Origin: Steroidobacter agaridevorans
GTDB lineage: Bacteria > Pseudomonadota > Gammaproteobacteria > Steroidobacterales > Steroidobacteraceae
DNA: 64,000 nucleotides
Direction: 5' to 3'
NCBI RefSeq assembly: GCF_009932555.1
Contig: NZ_BLJO01000004.1
Span: 591,179-655,178 of the forward strand
The notes under the pieces: generated by a model
The model's input: the letters and a program-made list of their open reading frames with translations, nothing else
Database searches by the model: none
What the model was told of the DNA's origin: nothing
Position numbers and translations under genes: made by a program
Shown here: in pieces, positions 41,375 to 50,800 of the stretch
How the letters are laid out: every line of letters starts with the position of its first letter
Position numbering within the stretch: position 1 is the first letter of the stretch

Positions 41375-42260
41375 TGATCACAGTGCCCAGCACGTGGGTC
41401 AGGTTGGGATCGAGCTGCGCCTTCATGCGGGCGATGTCGATCAGGCGCGTGCTGTCCCTGCGCGTGCCGAGCACGCAGCCGCGGGCGCGGGTCGCGATGA
41501 TCTGGCCATCGGCGAACTCGAGCAGCGGCGGCGTGTCGATGATGATCACGTCGTAATAGCCGGACATCTCATCCAGCAAGTGGGCGAACGGCAGACGGCT
41601 CAACAGCTCCTGCGGATTGGGCGGCGGCGTGCCGGCCGTCAGCACATTCAAACTTTCGAACTGGGCAATCTTGCGCAGCGCCTTTTCGGTGCGCGTCGCG
41701 CCTTTGATCAGGTCGGTGAGGCCGTCGCATTCGCCGAGGCCGAACAGATGATGTTGGACCGGGTCGCGCAGGTTCGCGTCGATCAGCAGTGTGCGTTCGC
41801 CGAGCTGGGCAAATACGATCGCGAGATTCGCGGCCAGCACGCTGCAGCCTTCGCCGCTGCGGGCGGAGCAAACAGCGAGCGTGCAGTCATGCTCGCCCAT
41901 CCAGCGCATCAGCAGCTGGCTGCGCAGCGTGCGCAAACCTTCGGCGTACTGACCGAACGGCTCGTAAGCTGCCGCGAGCAACGGCGACAGCGCCGACTCG
42001 CCGATGCGAGCGATCGGATAAGTGAACTGCTGTGCCAGAGCCGAGCGCAGCTCGCCTTCGGTGATCAGCTTCATGGACACAGCGACCTTGCCGAACGGCT
42101 CGCCGCGATCCACGTGTGCGGCCAGCACCTTTTGCAGATCGGCTTCCGAGAGCGCACCCATGTTCAACAGGATCTCGCCGATGCGAATGCGCGGGCGGCT
42201 GACCCGAGGCAGGCGGCGGGATCTGGGTTCGACAGCGGCGTCCATTACGGGCGTCCTCAA
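41367..42260 (-). CDS. epsG: EpsG-like P-loop protein with MshEN-like N-terminus
   Basis: 297 residues. Residues about 25-85 (RIGEILLNMGALSEADLQKVLAAHVDRGEPFGKVAVSMKLITEGELRSALAQQF) look like the GspE/MshE N-terminal cyclic-di-GMP-type domain. A CpsD/BY-kinase-like P-loop domain follows, ending TLLIDANL (Walker A' region, D161) and YDVIIIDTPPLLEFADG (Walker B). The Walker A sequence SARSGEGCS (132-140) has Cys139 where Lys is expected, so ATP chemistry may be altered or lost. It is the usual partner of EpsF in chain-length control. Confidence 0.85.
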   Translation of the reverse strand: MRTPVMDAAVEPRSRRLPRVSRPRIRIGEILLNMGALSEADLQKVLAAHVDRGEPFGKVAVSMKLITEGELRSALAQQFTYPIARIGESALSPLLAAAYEPFGQYAEGLRTLRSQLLMRWMGEHDCTLAVCSARSGEGCSVLAANLAIVFAQLGERTLLIDANLRDPVQHHLFGLGECDGLTDLIKGATRTEKALRKIAQFESLNVLTAGTPPPNPQELLSRLPFAHLLDEMSGYYDVIIIDTPPLLEFADGQIIATRARGCVLGTRRDSTRLIDIARMKAQLDPNLTHVLGTVISG

Positions 42261-42281
42261 TGGCTCGATCTCGGTTGTTAC

Positions 42282-43712
42282 TCAGTTCGCTGGCGCAACG
42301 CCAGGCTGCAGTTTCAGCTGGCGACGCACTTCGCGTTTGCGATGACGGCGCGCGCCTGCCGGGAGTGCCGGCAATTCCGCAAGCACGGGCAAATCGGTGA
42401 ACTCGACCAGGTCCTGCGCCGAGCGCAACCGCCGGTTGCAAACTTCCAGCGTGAAGATCAGGCCGATCGCGAGCGCGATGCCGGCGAACAGGCCGACCGC
42501 GAGATTGAGCAGGATGCGTGGCGACGCCGGCAGCAGCGGTGGCGTCGCTGCATTGAGCACGGCGACGTTGGTGCGATCGACGCGGCTTTCCAGCTTGGTC
42601 TTGTTCGCCTGCTGCAGAGCTGCGTCGTAAGCGGTGCGGGCGCTCTCGATGTCGCGCGTCAGCACCGACAGCTCGTCCTGCGAGCGCTTGAGCGCGATGA
42701 TGCGGTCCTTTTGTTCTTCCAGCGCCTTCTGCACGGCGCCGACTTGACGACGGGCCACTTCGGCGCTTTGCACCAACGAGCCGCGAGTCACGCCGATTTC
42801 GACGTTGAGCTTGGATTTGAGGGCGGACACTTCAGCGGCCGAAGCGATGTACTGCGGATGATTCACGCCATAACGCTCGCTGACCTCGGCGAGCTTGGAT
42901 TCGGCGCGCGCCAGCTCCTGCTTCAGATTCTGAATCGTCGGGTTCTTCATCAAATCCGGCAGCGAATCGAGCTGATCGCTGTTCGTGATCTGCTGGCTGC
43001 GCGCGTTGGCATCGAACATCTGCGCCTGCACGGCGACCAATTGATTGGAGATTTCCTGCAGACGGGCGTTTTCGACGTCCATGCGAGCCGCGTCGACGCC
43101 GAGCACGCCGTGATCGGCCTGATATTTGGACAGCCGGGTCTGCGCGGCCACCAGCTCATCGCGCAGCTGCGCAACCTGCTGTTCGTACCAGGTGACCTGG
43201 CGGCGAGCCGGATCGACCTTCAGCTCCAGGCTGGTCTGGATGTAAGCGTCGGCGAAGGCATTGGTCATGGCCGCCGACTGCACCGGGTCCGGGCTGCTAT
43301 AGGAAATGCGGATGATGTTGCTGCTGCGGGCGGTCTTCGCGTCCACGTTGCGCAACAGGTTGTCGACCAGCCAGGAATTCAGATCGGTCGTCGAGCCGCT
43401 GTCGCGAAAGCTCGCCACCACCTCGGGATTGGTGGCCAGGCCCATCTTCTCGATCACCTTGTGCGCGACATTGCGGCTTTTGATGATCTCGGTCTGGGTG
43501 GACAGATGCGTCGGCACCAGCATCGGCGCCAGCGCCTGTTCCTTCATCGGGTCGCTGCCTTGCAGGTCGACCACCAGCGCCAGCTCCGCCACATATTTCT
43601 TCGGCGACAGCAGGCTGATGACGGCCACGCCGGTCACCACCGCCAGCACGACGATCGTGAACAGAAACGCGCGTCCGCGCAGAACTCTCAACATTTGAGC
43701 GAGGCCCATCAT
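42282..43712 (-). CDS. epsF: EpsF-type Wzc-like chain-length determinant
   Basis: 476 residues: N-terminal helix after MMGLAQMLRVLRGRAFLFTIVVLAVVTGVAVISLL, Wzz domain (YVAELALVVDLQGSDPMKE), a long periplasmic coiled coil (EQQVAQLRDELVAAQTRLSKYQADHG through LEEQKDRIIALKRSQDELSVLTRDIE) and a C-terminal membrane helix (LNLAVGLFAGIALAIGLIF). This matches the EpsF chain-length family, with no fused kinase; EpsG takes that role. It sets polysaccharide length with Wzy. It overlaps nothing and has 21 bp to epsG. Confidence 0.92.
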   Translation of the reverse strand: MMGLAQMLRVLRGRAFLFTIVVLAVVTGVAVISLLSPKKYVAELALVVDLQGSDPMKEQALAPMLVPTHLSTQTEIIKSRNVAHKVIEKMGLATNPEVVASFRDSGSTTDLNSWLVDNLLRNVDAKTARSSNIIRISYSSPDPVQSAAMTNAFADAYIQTSLELKVDPARRQVTWYEQQVAQLRDELVAAQTRLSKYQADHGVLGVDAARMDVENARLQEISNQLVAVQAQMFDANARSQQITNSDQLDSLPDLMKNPTIQNLKQELARAESKLAEVSERYGVNHPQYIASAAEVSALKSKLNVEIGVTRGSLVQSAEVARRQVGAVQKALEEQKDRIIALKRSQDELSVLTRDIESARTAYDAALQQANKTKLESRVDRTNVAVLNAATPPLLPASPRILLNLAVGLFAGIALAIGLIFTLEVCNRRLRSAQDLVEFTDLPVLAELPALPAGARRHRKREVRRQLKLQPGVAPAN

Positions 43713-43747
43713 AGTGCTTCGTTCCTGGTTACTTCGCGAGCGTCCAT

Positions 43748-44560
43748 TCAGAACAAACCTTCCTTGACCATCAACACGTCGTCGGCTTGCAGCAGGTCGG
43801 AGCCCTTCGCCGAGTAGTGTTCTTCCTTACCTTCCTTGTCCTTGCGCTTGATCACCACGCGCCGCTCCGAGCCGCGCGTCGTCAGACCGCCGCCTTTCGA
43901 GATCGCGCGTGACACCGTCATGCCGCGCTCGAGCTTGTACATGCCGGGCTTCTGCACCTCGCCATACACATAGAACTGCGGCGCGCGCGGCACATATAAA
44001 GTGTCGCCGCCGGCCACCTCCTGGTTCTGGGACGGGTCGCCCGCGAACAACTTGGTCAGGTCGATCGGCACCTTGCTGCCGTCCTTGCGCATCAGCGAAA
44101 CAACGTCGGCCGCTTCCTCGCTGATGGGGCCGCCGGCCGCGGCGAGCACGTCCAGCACGCGGCTGCTCGACTGCAGCGAATATTGGCCGGGCTTCGTGAC
44201 ATGACCCATCACCGACACCTTCTGGCTGCGGTACTCCAGCACCAGCACCGACACCTGCGGCTGTTTCAAATAGCCGCCTTCGACGAATGCGCTGACCAGC
44301 TGCGCTTCGACCTGCGCCGGCGATTTGCCGGACACCTGCACCTGCCCGATCAGCGGATAGGTGATGTTGCCGGACTCGCTCACCCGCACCTCGCCGGACA
44401 ACTCCGGCGAGCCGAAGACGTTGACTCGCAACATATCGCCCGGTCCCAGGCGATAGTCCGCATCGGCCGCGAAGCTCGACCTGCCCAGCATCGAGCAGAT
44501 CATCAGCAGCACCAGGCTCAACGTTGAGACAGTTCGGCGCGCCATCGGACTAATAAGCAT
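43748..44560 (-). CDS. epsE: EpsE-type polysaccharide export outer-membrane protein (Wza-like)
   Basis: 270 residues with a signal peptide (to about SFA). ADYRLGPGDMLRVNVFGSPELSGEVRVSESGNITYPLIGQVQVSGKSPAQVEAQL is the polysaccharide-export domain, then two SLBB-type repeats (KVSVMGHVTKPGQYSL and FYVYGEVQKPGMYKLERG). The protein lacks a visible lipobox. It should form the periplasmic/outer-membrane export channel with EpsF. It overlaps the phosphoglycosyltransferase gene by 11 bp. Confidence 0.94.
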   Translation of the reverse strand: MLISPMARRTVSTLSLVLLMICSMLGRSSFAADADYRLGPGDMLRVNVFGSPELSGEVRVSESGNITYPLIGQVQVSGKSPAQVEAQLVSAFVEGGYLKQPQVSVLVLEYRSQKVSVMGHVTKPGQYSLQSSSRVLDVLAAAGGPISEEAADVVSLMRKDGSKVPIDLTKLFAGDPSQNQEVAGGDTLYVPRAPQFYVYGEVQKPGMYKLERGMTVSRAISKGGGLTTRGSERRVVIKRKDKEGKEEHYSAKGSDLLQADDVLMVKEGLF

Positions 44561-45983
44561 GTCTGTCGTTCCAAACCACCATTGCTGTTTTGAGGATGAT
44601 CATCAGGTCGAGCGTGAGCGACCAATGCTGGAGATATTCCAGGTCGTGTTCGATGCGCGAGCGCATCGAGCCGATGTCATCGCCGCCGCGGAAGCCGTTG
44701 ACCTGCGCCCAACCGGTGATGCCTGGCTTCACCTTGTGGCGAAGCATGTAGCCGGGGATCAGCCGCCGGTACTGTTCGTTGACGGCCACCGCATGCGGCC
44801 GCGGGCCAACGATGCTCATGGTTCCTTCCAGGACATTCAGCAGCTGAGGCAGTTCGTCCAGCGACGTGGCGCGGATGAACGATCCAACCGGCGTGACGCG
44901 CGAGTCGTTGCGCGTGACCTGCGTATAACTCTTATTGCCATCTTCCGTGACAGTCATCGAGCGGAACTTGTAGACCACGATCTCCTTGCCGTCCAAGCCA
45001 TAGCGCTTCTGACGGAAGATGACGGGGCCCGGCGACGTCAGGCGAATCGCCGCGGCGACCGCCAGCATCACGGGTGACAACAGCGCGATGGCGAAGGCCG
45101 AGATCGCGATGTCGCTGACACGCTTGGCGATGCCGCGTCCGCCGTAGAACGGCGATTCGCAGACCGCCACCACCGGCACGCCGTTCACCAGGTCGAAGCG
45201 GGGCTGCACCAGGTCGCACATGGTCAGGTCTGGTACGAAATACACAGAGGCGGTCGAATCTTTCAAAGATTGCAACAGCTCCGTGATGCGCGGGTGCCGC
45301 GTCATCGGCAGCGTGATGTAGACCACGTCGATCGAGTTGCGAGCGATGTAGTCACGCATCCAGCCGAGCTTGCCCAGCACGCGACGCGCACACTCTTCGG
45401 GCATGCGCCCGGAATCGCGGTCGTCGAAGAAGCCGAGCACTTCCATGTTCAGCCAGGGCGACTCCTCGAGCTTGCCCGCGAGCTTCGCGCCGAGCCGGTT
45501 GGCGCCGGCGATCACGACCTTGCGAGGCGCGCCGCTGTTGCTGGCTCGAACGAACAAATGCGGCGCGTACAGCCGGCCGACCCACAGCACCAACGGCGTG
45601 GAGATGGCCCAGCTGACCAGCACTTCCCAGCGCAGCTGCCTGGCAATGCCCGCGATCTCCAGCAGCGCCCAGATGAATGCGATCACCAGGCACCAGCGGA
45701 AGATGATGTCGAGCAGCGACGCGATCGCCATCGAGCGATGGCGCGGCGGCGCCATCGGCAAGGCATCGAGCACATCGGCCGCGCCGAAGAAGGCCAGTAC
45801 TGCCATCAGGAAGTACGGCCCCTGCAGCAGGCTCTCGCGCCACACCAGCATGCACAGGCCCAAGGTGAGCACCGGCATCACTGGATAAAGCAGCGATTTC
45901 AGGACGAACAACGATGTCGGCTCGGACGCGCTGACACCGGTCGAACGATCGTAAGACCTTAAGGGCTGACGTTGATTGATCAT
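44550..45983 (-). CDS. Undecaprenyl-phosphate hexose-1-phosphate transferase (WcaJ-like)
   Basis: 477 residues: four N-terminal membrane helices, a CoA-binding-like domain (KVVIAGANRLGAKLAGKLEESPW), a further helix, then the bacterial sugar transferase domain (RVSDIAISAFAIALLSPVMLAVAAAIRLTSPGPVIFRQKRYGLDGKEIVVYKFRSM...TSLDELPQLLNVLEGTMSIVGPRPHAV..). It moves a sugar-1-phosphate, commonly glucose, from a UDP-sugar onto undecaprenyl phosphate, starting the repeat unit. It is the second gene of the operon, 37 bp after the small secreted protein. Confidence 0.94.
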   Translation of the reverse strand: MINQRQPLRSYDRSTGVSASEPTSLFVLKSLLYPVMPVLTLGLCMLVWRESLLQGPYFLMAVLAFFGAADVLDALPMAPPRHRSMAIASLLDIIFRWCLVIAFIWALLEIAGIARQLRWEVLVSWAISTPLVLWVGRLYAPHLFVRASNSGAPRKVVIAGANRLGAKLAGKLEESPWLNMEVLGFFDDRDSGRMPEECARRVLGKLGWMRDYIARNSIDVVYITLPMTRHPRITELLQSLKDSTASVYFVPDLTMCDLVQPRFDLVNGVPVVAVCESPFYGGRGIAKRVSDIAISAFAIALLSPVMLAVAAAIRLTSPGPVIFRQKRYGLDGKEIVVYKFRSMTVTEDGNKSYTQVTRNDSRVTPVGSFIRATSLDELPQLLNVLEGTMSIVGPRPHAVAVNEQYRRLIPGYMLRHKVKPGITGWAQVNGFRGGDDIGSMRSRIEHDLEYLQHWSLTLDLMIILKTAMVVWNDRHAY

Positions 45984-46020
45984 CGCACCTCCCGCATGTG
46001 CGGAAGCAGTGTTCGGCGAA

Positions 46021-46371
46021 TCAAAGATCGCTGAAGCGCTGCGGACGCAGGAAACGATGCTTACGGCGCAGCTGATGACCGATCAGCAACACCGCGACCA
46101 GGGCCATGAGCCAGCCGCGCGAGTCGTCTGTGCCTGCGGCAGAGGTATTGGAAATTGTGCGTGCATCCTTGCCGCTCAAGTTGCTGGCCAGATCGCCGGT
46201 GAGTCCGGCGCGGTCGAGGCGCACCTGCGCCTGGCTGGCGACCATTTGAGTGCTGGCCGCCGCAGGGCCGGCGATAGAGCCACTCACGTTGCTGTGGATT
46301 GCCGGGTTCGCACTCACAGCCCAACTAACGCTCAGGGCCACGAGAGCCCCTGCGAGTCTGATCAGACGCAT
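46021..46371 (-). CDS. Small secreted protein with C-terminal anchor, first gene of the EPS operon
   Basis: 116 residues. Signal peptide about 1-21 (LIRLAGALVALSVSWAVSA), then a Ser/Ala/Asn-rich low-complexity linker. A C-terminal hydrophobic helix (about 85-101, RGWLMALVAVLLIGHQL) is followed directly by the basic tail RRKHRFLRPQR. This three-part end resembles surface-sorting signals such as PEP-CTERM, but the PEP motif is absent. I do not recognise a family. Leading the operon, it may be an anchor, an attachment protein for the polymer or an export co-factor. No exosortase lies in this window. Confidence 0.7.
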   Translation of the reverse strand: MRLIRLAGALVALSVSWAVSANPAIHSNVSGSIAGPAAASTQMVASQAQVRLDRAGLTGDLASNLSGKDARTISNTSAAGTDDSRGWLMALVAVLLIGHQLRRKHRFLRPQRFSDL

Positions 46372-46501
46372 GCATCACTCCTCATCAATGACGCACACGC
46401 GGACAGGCACAGTTGCATATCGTTGTGTGCGTTTGCGCCCCCGTCCCCACGGCTCGCAAAAAACATCTTGCAAGACTCATCAGCTGTCTTGCCCCATCGT
46501 C

Positions 46502-46522
46502 ACTTGCTTTTACAAAGCAAGT
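46502..46522. promoter_or_regulatory. Perfect 9-bp palindrome upstream of the EPS operon
   Basis: Arms ACTTGCTTT (46502-46510) and AAAGCAAGT (46514-46522) are exactly complementary around a TAC spacer, followed on the plus strand by TTTTA. It lies 131 bp upstream of the first EPS gene. As no plus-strand gene ends here, an operator of the EPS operon is more likely than a terminator. Confidence 0.5.
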
Positions 46523-46763
46523 TTTATTCCAGTGTAATTTTTGCCGTCGCTGATCGGCGAAACATCACAACGCGCACCGAAATGCATCAAACAAAGCCTG
46601 TGCAGGCTAATTAGACGAATCTCGAGTGCTGCGCAAGTACAACATCCAAACACGACGAGCAGATGACATGCGTCACACCGAAACAGTTCCGATGCAGCTG
46701 TGCATCAATATGGAACGTTGATTTCCAGTGTTAAATCGTCACCGTCTTGCGACGGCGCCGACT

Positions 46764-46795
46764 GAAGCAACGGCGATACAAACATCTGTTGCTTC
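46764..46795. repeat. 8-bp inverted repeat with 16-bp spacer downstream of gpmA
   Basis: GAAGCAAC (46764-46771) is the reverse complement of GTTGCTTC (46788-46795). It lies 85-116 bp beyond the gpmA stop codon on the minus strand. It may be part of a terminator or a regulatory site; nothing decides between these. Confidence 0.35.
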
Positions 46796-46879
46796 GCTCG
46801 CACGAGTCAAAAGCTGCCCGCTGCGCTGTTCGCGAATGGCGACAGCGCAGTCTGAAATCAAAAATCCGGACTCGAATCG

Positions 46880-47635
46880 TTAACCGCTTTTCTTTTCGGT
46901 CTGTCGCGCGACGGCTTCAGCTGCGGCTTTGATGGCCTCGGGATCGCCCAGGAAGCGACGCGAGGTCGGCTTGAGCGCCTGATCCAACTGGTAGTGAATG
47001 GGCACCCCGGTTGGAATGTTGAACTCGACGATGTCCGAATCGGACATGCCATCGAGCATCTTCACGAGGGCACGCAAACTATTGCCGTGTGCGACTACTA
47101 ATACATTTCGTCCGGCAATTAACTCCGGAGCGAGGCGGTTGTTCCAGTAAGGCAGCACTCGATCGAGCGTGGTCTTCAAAGATTCGGTGGTCGGCAGCTC
47201 CGCGGGCTGCAAAGAGCCATAGCGCAGGTCGAAGCGCGGATGGCGTTCATCGTCCAGCGTCAGCGCCGGCGGCGGAATGTCGTAGCTACGGCGCCAGATC
47301 TTCACCTGGTCGGCGCCGTACTTTTCGACGGTCTCGGATTTGTTCAGGCCCTGCAGGGCGCCGTAGTGGCGCTCGTTCAGGCGCCAGCTGCGCTCCACCG
47401 GCAGCCACATGCGGTCCATTTCATCGAGCGCGATCCACATCGTGCGGATGGCGCGCTTGAGCACCGACGTGAACACCTGCTGGAATTCGAAGCCTTCTTC
47501 CCTGAGCAGCTTGCCGGCGGCGCGCGCTTCGTTGCGGCCTTGCTCGGTCAGGTCCACGTCCACCCAGCCGGTGAACAGGTTTTCCAGATTCCAGGTGCTT
47601 TGTCCGTGACGCAGGAGTACGAGTTGGCCGGCCAT
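46880..47635 (-). CDS. gpmA: 2,3-bisphosphoglycerate-dependent phosphoglycerate mutase
   Basis: 251 residues: [30 protein letters not shown] with the phosphorylated His10, [16 protein letters not shown], and [16 protein letters not shown] near the C-terminus are the dPGM signature. It interconverts 3- and 2-phosphoglycerate in glycolysis and gluconeogenesis. The length fits the family. It is followed downstream by the EPS promoter region and preceded by the glutamate dehydrogenase terminator. Confidence 0.96.
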   Translation of the reverse strand: MAGQLVLLRHGQSTWNLENLFTGWVDVDLTEQGRNEARAAGKLLREEGFEFQQVFTSVLKRAIRTMWIALDEMDRMWLPVERSWRLNERHYGALQGLNKSETVEKYGADQVKIWRRSYDIPPPALTLDDERHPRFDLRYGSLQPAELPTTESLKTTLDRVLPYWNNRLAPELIAGRNVLVVAHGNSLRALVKMLDGMSDSDIVEFNIPTGVPIHYQLDQALKPTSRRFLGDPEAIKAAAEAVARQTEKKSG

Positions 47636-47777
47636 AACTAAAGTGAGGCTGAACGAGGGCCGACTTTATAGCAGACATCGCCCCCAAGCCGCAGGTGTCG
47701 CCGCGTCCATTCATTTTGTCCCGGCAAGCAGCAATCATCTGTCGCCAGGTACCGTCACTTTCGGCAGAAACAGGGTT

Positions 47778-47800
47778 CGGGAGCGCCTGAGGCGCTCCCG
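47778..47800 (-). terminator. Hairpin downstream of the glutamate dehydrogenase gene
   Basis: CGGGAGCGCC and GGCGCTCCCG form a perfect 10-bp stem with a three-base loop, 10 bp after the stop at 47810 on the minus strand. It is followed by AACCCTGTTT, a poor T tract. It is the likely end of the gdh transcript and separates it from gpmA. Confidence 0.6.
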
Positions 47801-47809
47801 ACAGGCCCC

Positions 47810-50800
47810 TTATTCCGTCATTCGGCGCACAGCCTGCAGGGCGACCGACAGCGTTGCGAAATCCATCGCCGGCAGCGCGCGCATGTCGCTCACCGTCTGT
47901 CGCAGATAATCGACAGCGGCCCGATGGCGATTGCTCCAGCCTTCGAGCAGCTCGGCCGGCGAGGCTTTGCCGTCCTTGATGGAGCGCTTCGACTCTCCGA
48001 TGACTTGCAGGCACAGCGCCCGCTGCAGGTTGTAAACATTGTCACGCAAGGTCGTGCGCGCCACTGCCTGCCAGTGGCCTTCCACGCCGAGCACTTCCAC
48101 CTGCTCGCGAATCCAGTCCAGCGACAGCGCCGTGCCGACACCGAAATAAAGCGCGGCGACTCGATCGAGCGACAGATCGCTCGCTTCGGAGATCTCGATC
48201 AGATCCGGGCCGGAGCGCAGCGCCATCAGGCTGGCCATGCGCCGGGCGAGTTTGTCCGGCACGTTCGCGCCGACGTAGCGGCTGTGACGACTGTTGTAGA
48301 CCGACAGGTCATCGCCGCTGAGCGCCTTCGGCAGCAGGCCGTCGAGATCCTTCATACCCTTGCGGAAGCGCGACACCTGACGCTCGATATCGAGCTGGCC
48401 GCTGAGCCGATGAATCAGCCAGTAGGTGCAGAAGCGCAGCAGGCGAGTGGTCTCGAACATCATCTCGTACTGAACGGCCGCCGCGATCTTGGTATCGAGC
48501 GCTTCGATGTCGGCCCACGTGTCGCGCATCGCGACGAACTCGCGAGCGATGGCATAGGCGCGGGCGACGGTGCCGGCGTTGGCGCCGGTGTCTTCCTGAA
48601 CCCGGCGAGCGAATGTCGGGCCCATGCGATTGACGATGCTGTTGGTGGTCGCCGTGGCAATGATCTCCCGGCGCAGACGGTGCTCCGGTAGATACTTATT
48701 GAAACGTTTCTGCATCAGTGCAGGGAAGTAACGTTCCAGCTCGTGGCCCAGGTACGAATCCTCGGGCACATCCGAATCGATGAGCTTCGAATACAACGCC
48801 ATCTTGGCGTAGGCCAGCAGAATGGCGAGCTCGGGCCGCGTCAGGCCCTTGCCGGCCTGGTGCCGCTCGGTGATTTCCTCGCTCGCCGGCAGGAACTCGA
48901 GCCCGCGATCCAACAGCCCCGACACTTCGAGGCGACGGATCGAATGCGCGTGTTCGAGCAGATCCTTGCTCGCGCGGGCCTCCAGCATCGACAGCGCCTG
49001 GCTCTGCAGATAGTTGTCACGCAGCACCAGGGCGGCGACCTCATCGGTCATATCGACCAGCAGCTCGTTGCGTTTCTCGAGCGTCAGGCCGGCGCGCTTC
49101 GGCAGGTTGTTGAGCAGGATCTTGATGTTGACTTCGTGGTCCGAGCAATCGACGCCGCCGGAGTTGTCGACGAAGTCGGTGTTGAGGCGGCCACCGGCGA
49201 GCGCGTACTCGACACGGCCGCGTTGTGACATGCCGAGGTTGCCGCCTTCGCCGACGACCTTGCAGCGCAGATCGCGACCGTTGACGCGCAAGGCGTCGTT
49301 GGCGCGGTCGCCGACCTCGATGTGAGATTCGTCTGTAGCTTTTACATACGTGCCGATGCCGCCGTTCCACAGCAGATCGACCGGCATGCACAGAATCGCG
49401 CGAATCAGCTCGATCGGAGTGAACGTGTCGCGCTTGATGCCGAGCATCGCCTGCACTTGGGGCGACACTTTGATCGACTTGACGTTACGCGCGTAGACGC
49501 CGCCGCCCTTGGAGATCAACTTGCGGTTGTAGTCCTCCCAGGTGGAGCGCGGCAGGTTGAACAGGCGCTGTCTCTCTTTATAAGAAGAGGCCGCATCCGG
49601 TTCCGGGTCCAGGAAGATGTGCTGATGGTTGAAGGCCGCCAGCAGGCGGGTGTGCGGCGACTGGAGCATGCCATTGCCGAACACGTCGCCGGCCATGTCG
49701 CCGATGCCGATGGCGGTGAAGTCCTGCGACTGGGTGTCGATGCCCATCTCGCGGAAGTGACGCTTCACGCACTCCCAGCCGCCGCGCGCGGTGATGCCCA
49801 TCTTCTTATGGTCGTAGCCGGCCGAGCCGCCCGAGGCGAACGCGTCGCCCAGCCAGAAGTTGTAGTCGGCGGCCAGGCGGTTGGCGATATCGGAGAAGGT
49901 CGCCGTGCCTTTGTCGGCCGCGACCACCAGGTAGGGATCGTCGCCATCGCGACGGACCACCTGCGCCGGCGGCAGGATCTTGCCTTCGACGATGTTGTCG
50001 GTGATGTCGAGCAACGCCGAGATGAAGGTGCGATAGCACTCGACGCCTTCTCTCTGCACGTCTTCGCGGCTCGCGCCGGCCGGCATGCGCTTGGGAACGA
50101 AGCCGCCTTTCGCGCCGACCGGGACGATCAGCGTGTTCTTCACGTTCTGCGCCTTCATCAGGCCCAGCACTTCGGTGCGGAAGTCTTCGCGACGGTCCGA
50201 CCAGCGAATGCCGCCGCGGGCGACCTGACCCATGCGCAGGTGGACGCCTTCGACGCGCGGCGAGTAAACGAAGATCTCGAACGCCGGTCGCGGCTGTGGC
50301 ACTTCAGGAATGCTGCGCGAGTCGAGCTTGAACGAGACCCACTGCTTGGGCGCGCCGTTCGTGTCCATCTGGAAGTAATTCGTGCGCAGCGTTGCCTGAA
50401 TGGCATGCGCGAAGCGGCGGAGGATGCGGTCCTCGTCGAGGCTGCGCACGGAGTCGAGCAGATCGGACAGCTCCTGTTTCAAGCGATCCACTTCGCCGCT
50501 GCGCCTGGCCGGCTTCACCGCCGGATCGAACTGCGCTTCGAACAGCTGCGACAAAGTGGTCGCGATCTTGGCGTTCGACGTCAGCACTTGCTCCATGTAC
50601 GCCTGGCTGAAGCTCGCGCCGGTTTGAATTGCGTAACGACAGTACGCACGCAGCACACTGGACTGACGCCAGGTGAGATCGGTGACGACGATGAGCTGAT
50701 TGAAGCCGTCGTTCTCGGCGCGGCCGGTCCACACGGCCGAGAAGGTGTCGGTGAAGCGTTGGCCCAAGGTCGCGGGGTTGATCGTACCGCCGTCGCGACG

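Larger units (their letters stand above)
46372..46879. other. 508-bp intergenic region: EPS operon promoter region and gpmA 3' flank
   Basis: No supported gene lies here. The stretch is visibly AT-richer than its surroundings around 46480-46640. It must hold the promoter of the minus-strand EPS operon, whose first gene starts at 46371. I do not find a convincing sigma-54 GG-N10-GC site or a good sigma-70 pair. Two inverted repeats stand out: 46502-46522 and 46764-46795. Confidence 0.7.

Noticed and set aside
41346-43817. An 823-codon open frame on the plus strand across epsF/epsG
   Set aside because: It is antisense to two well-supported genes, is full of Arg/Gln/Ala/His as expected from GC-biased third positions, and matches no family.
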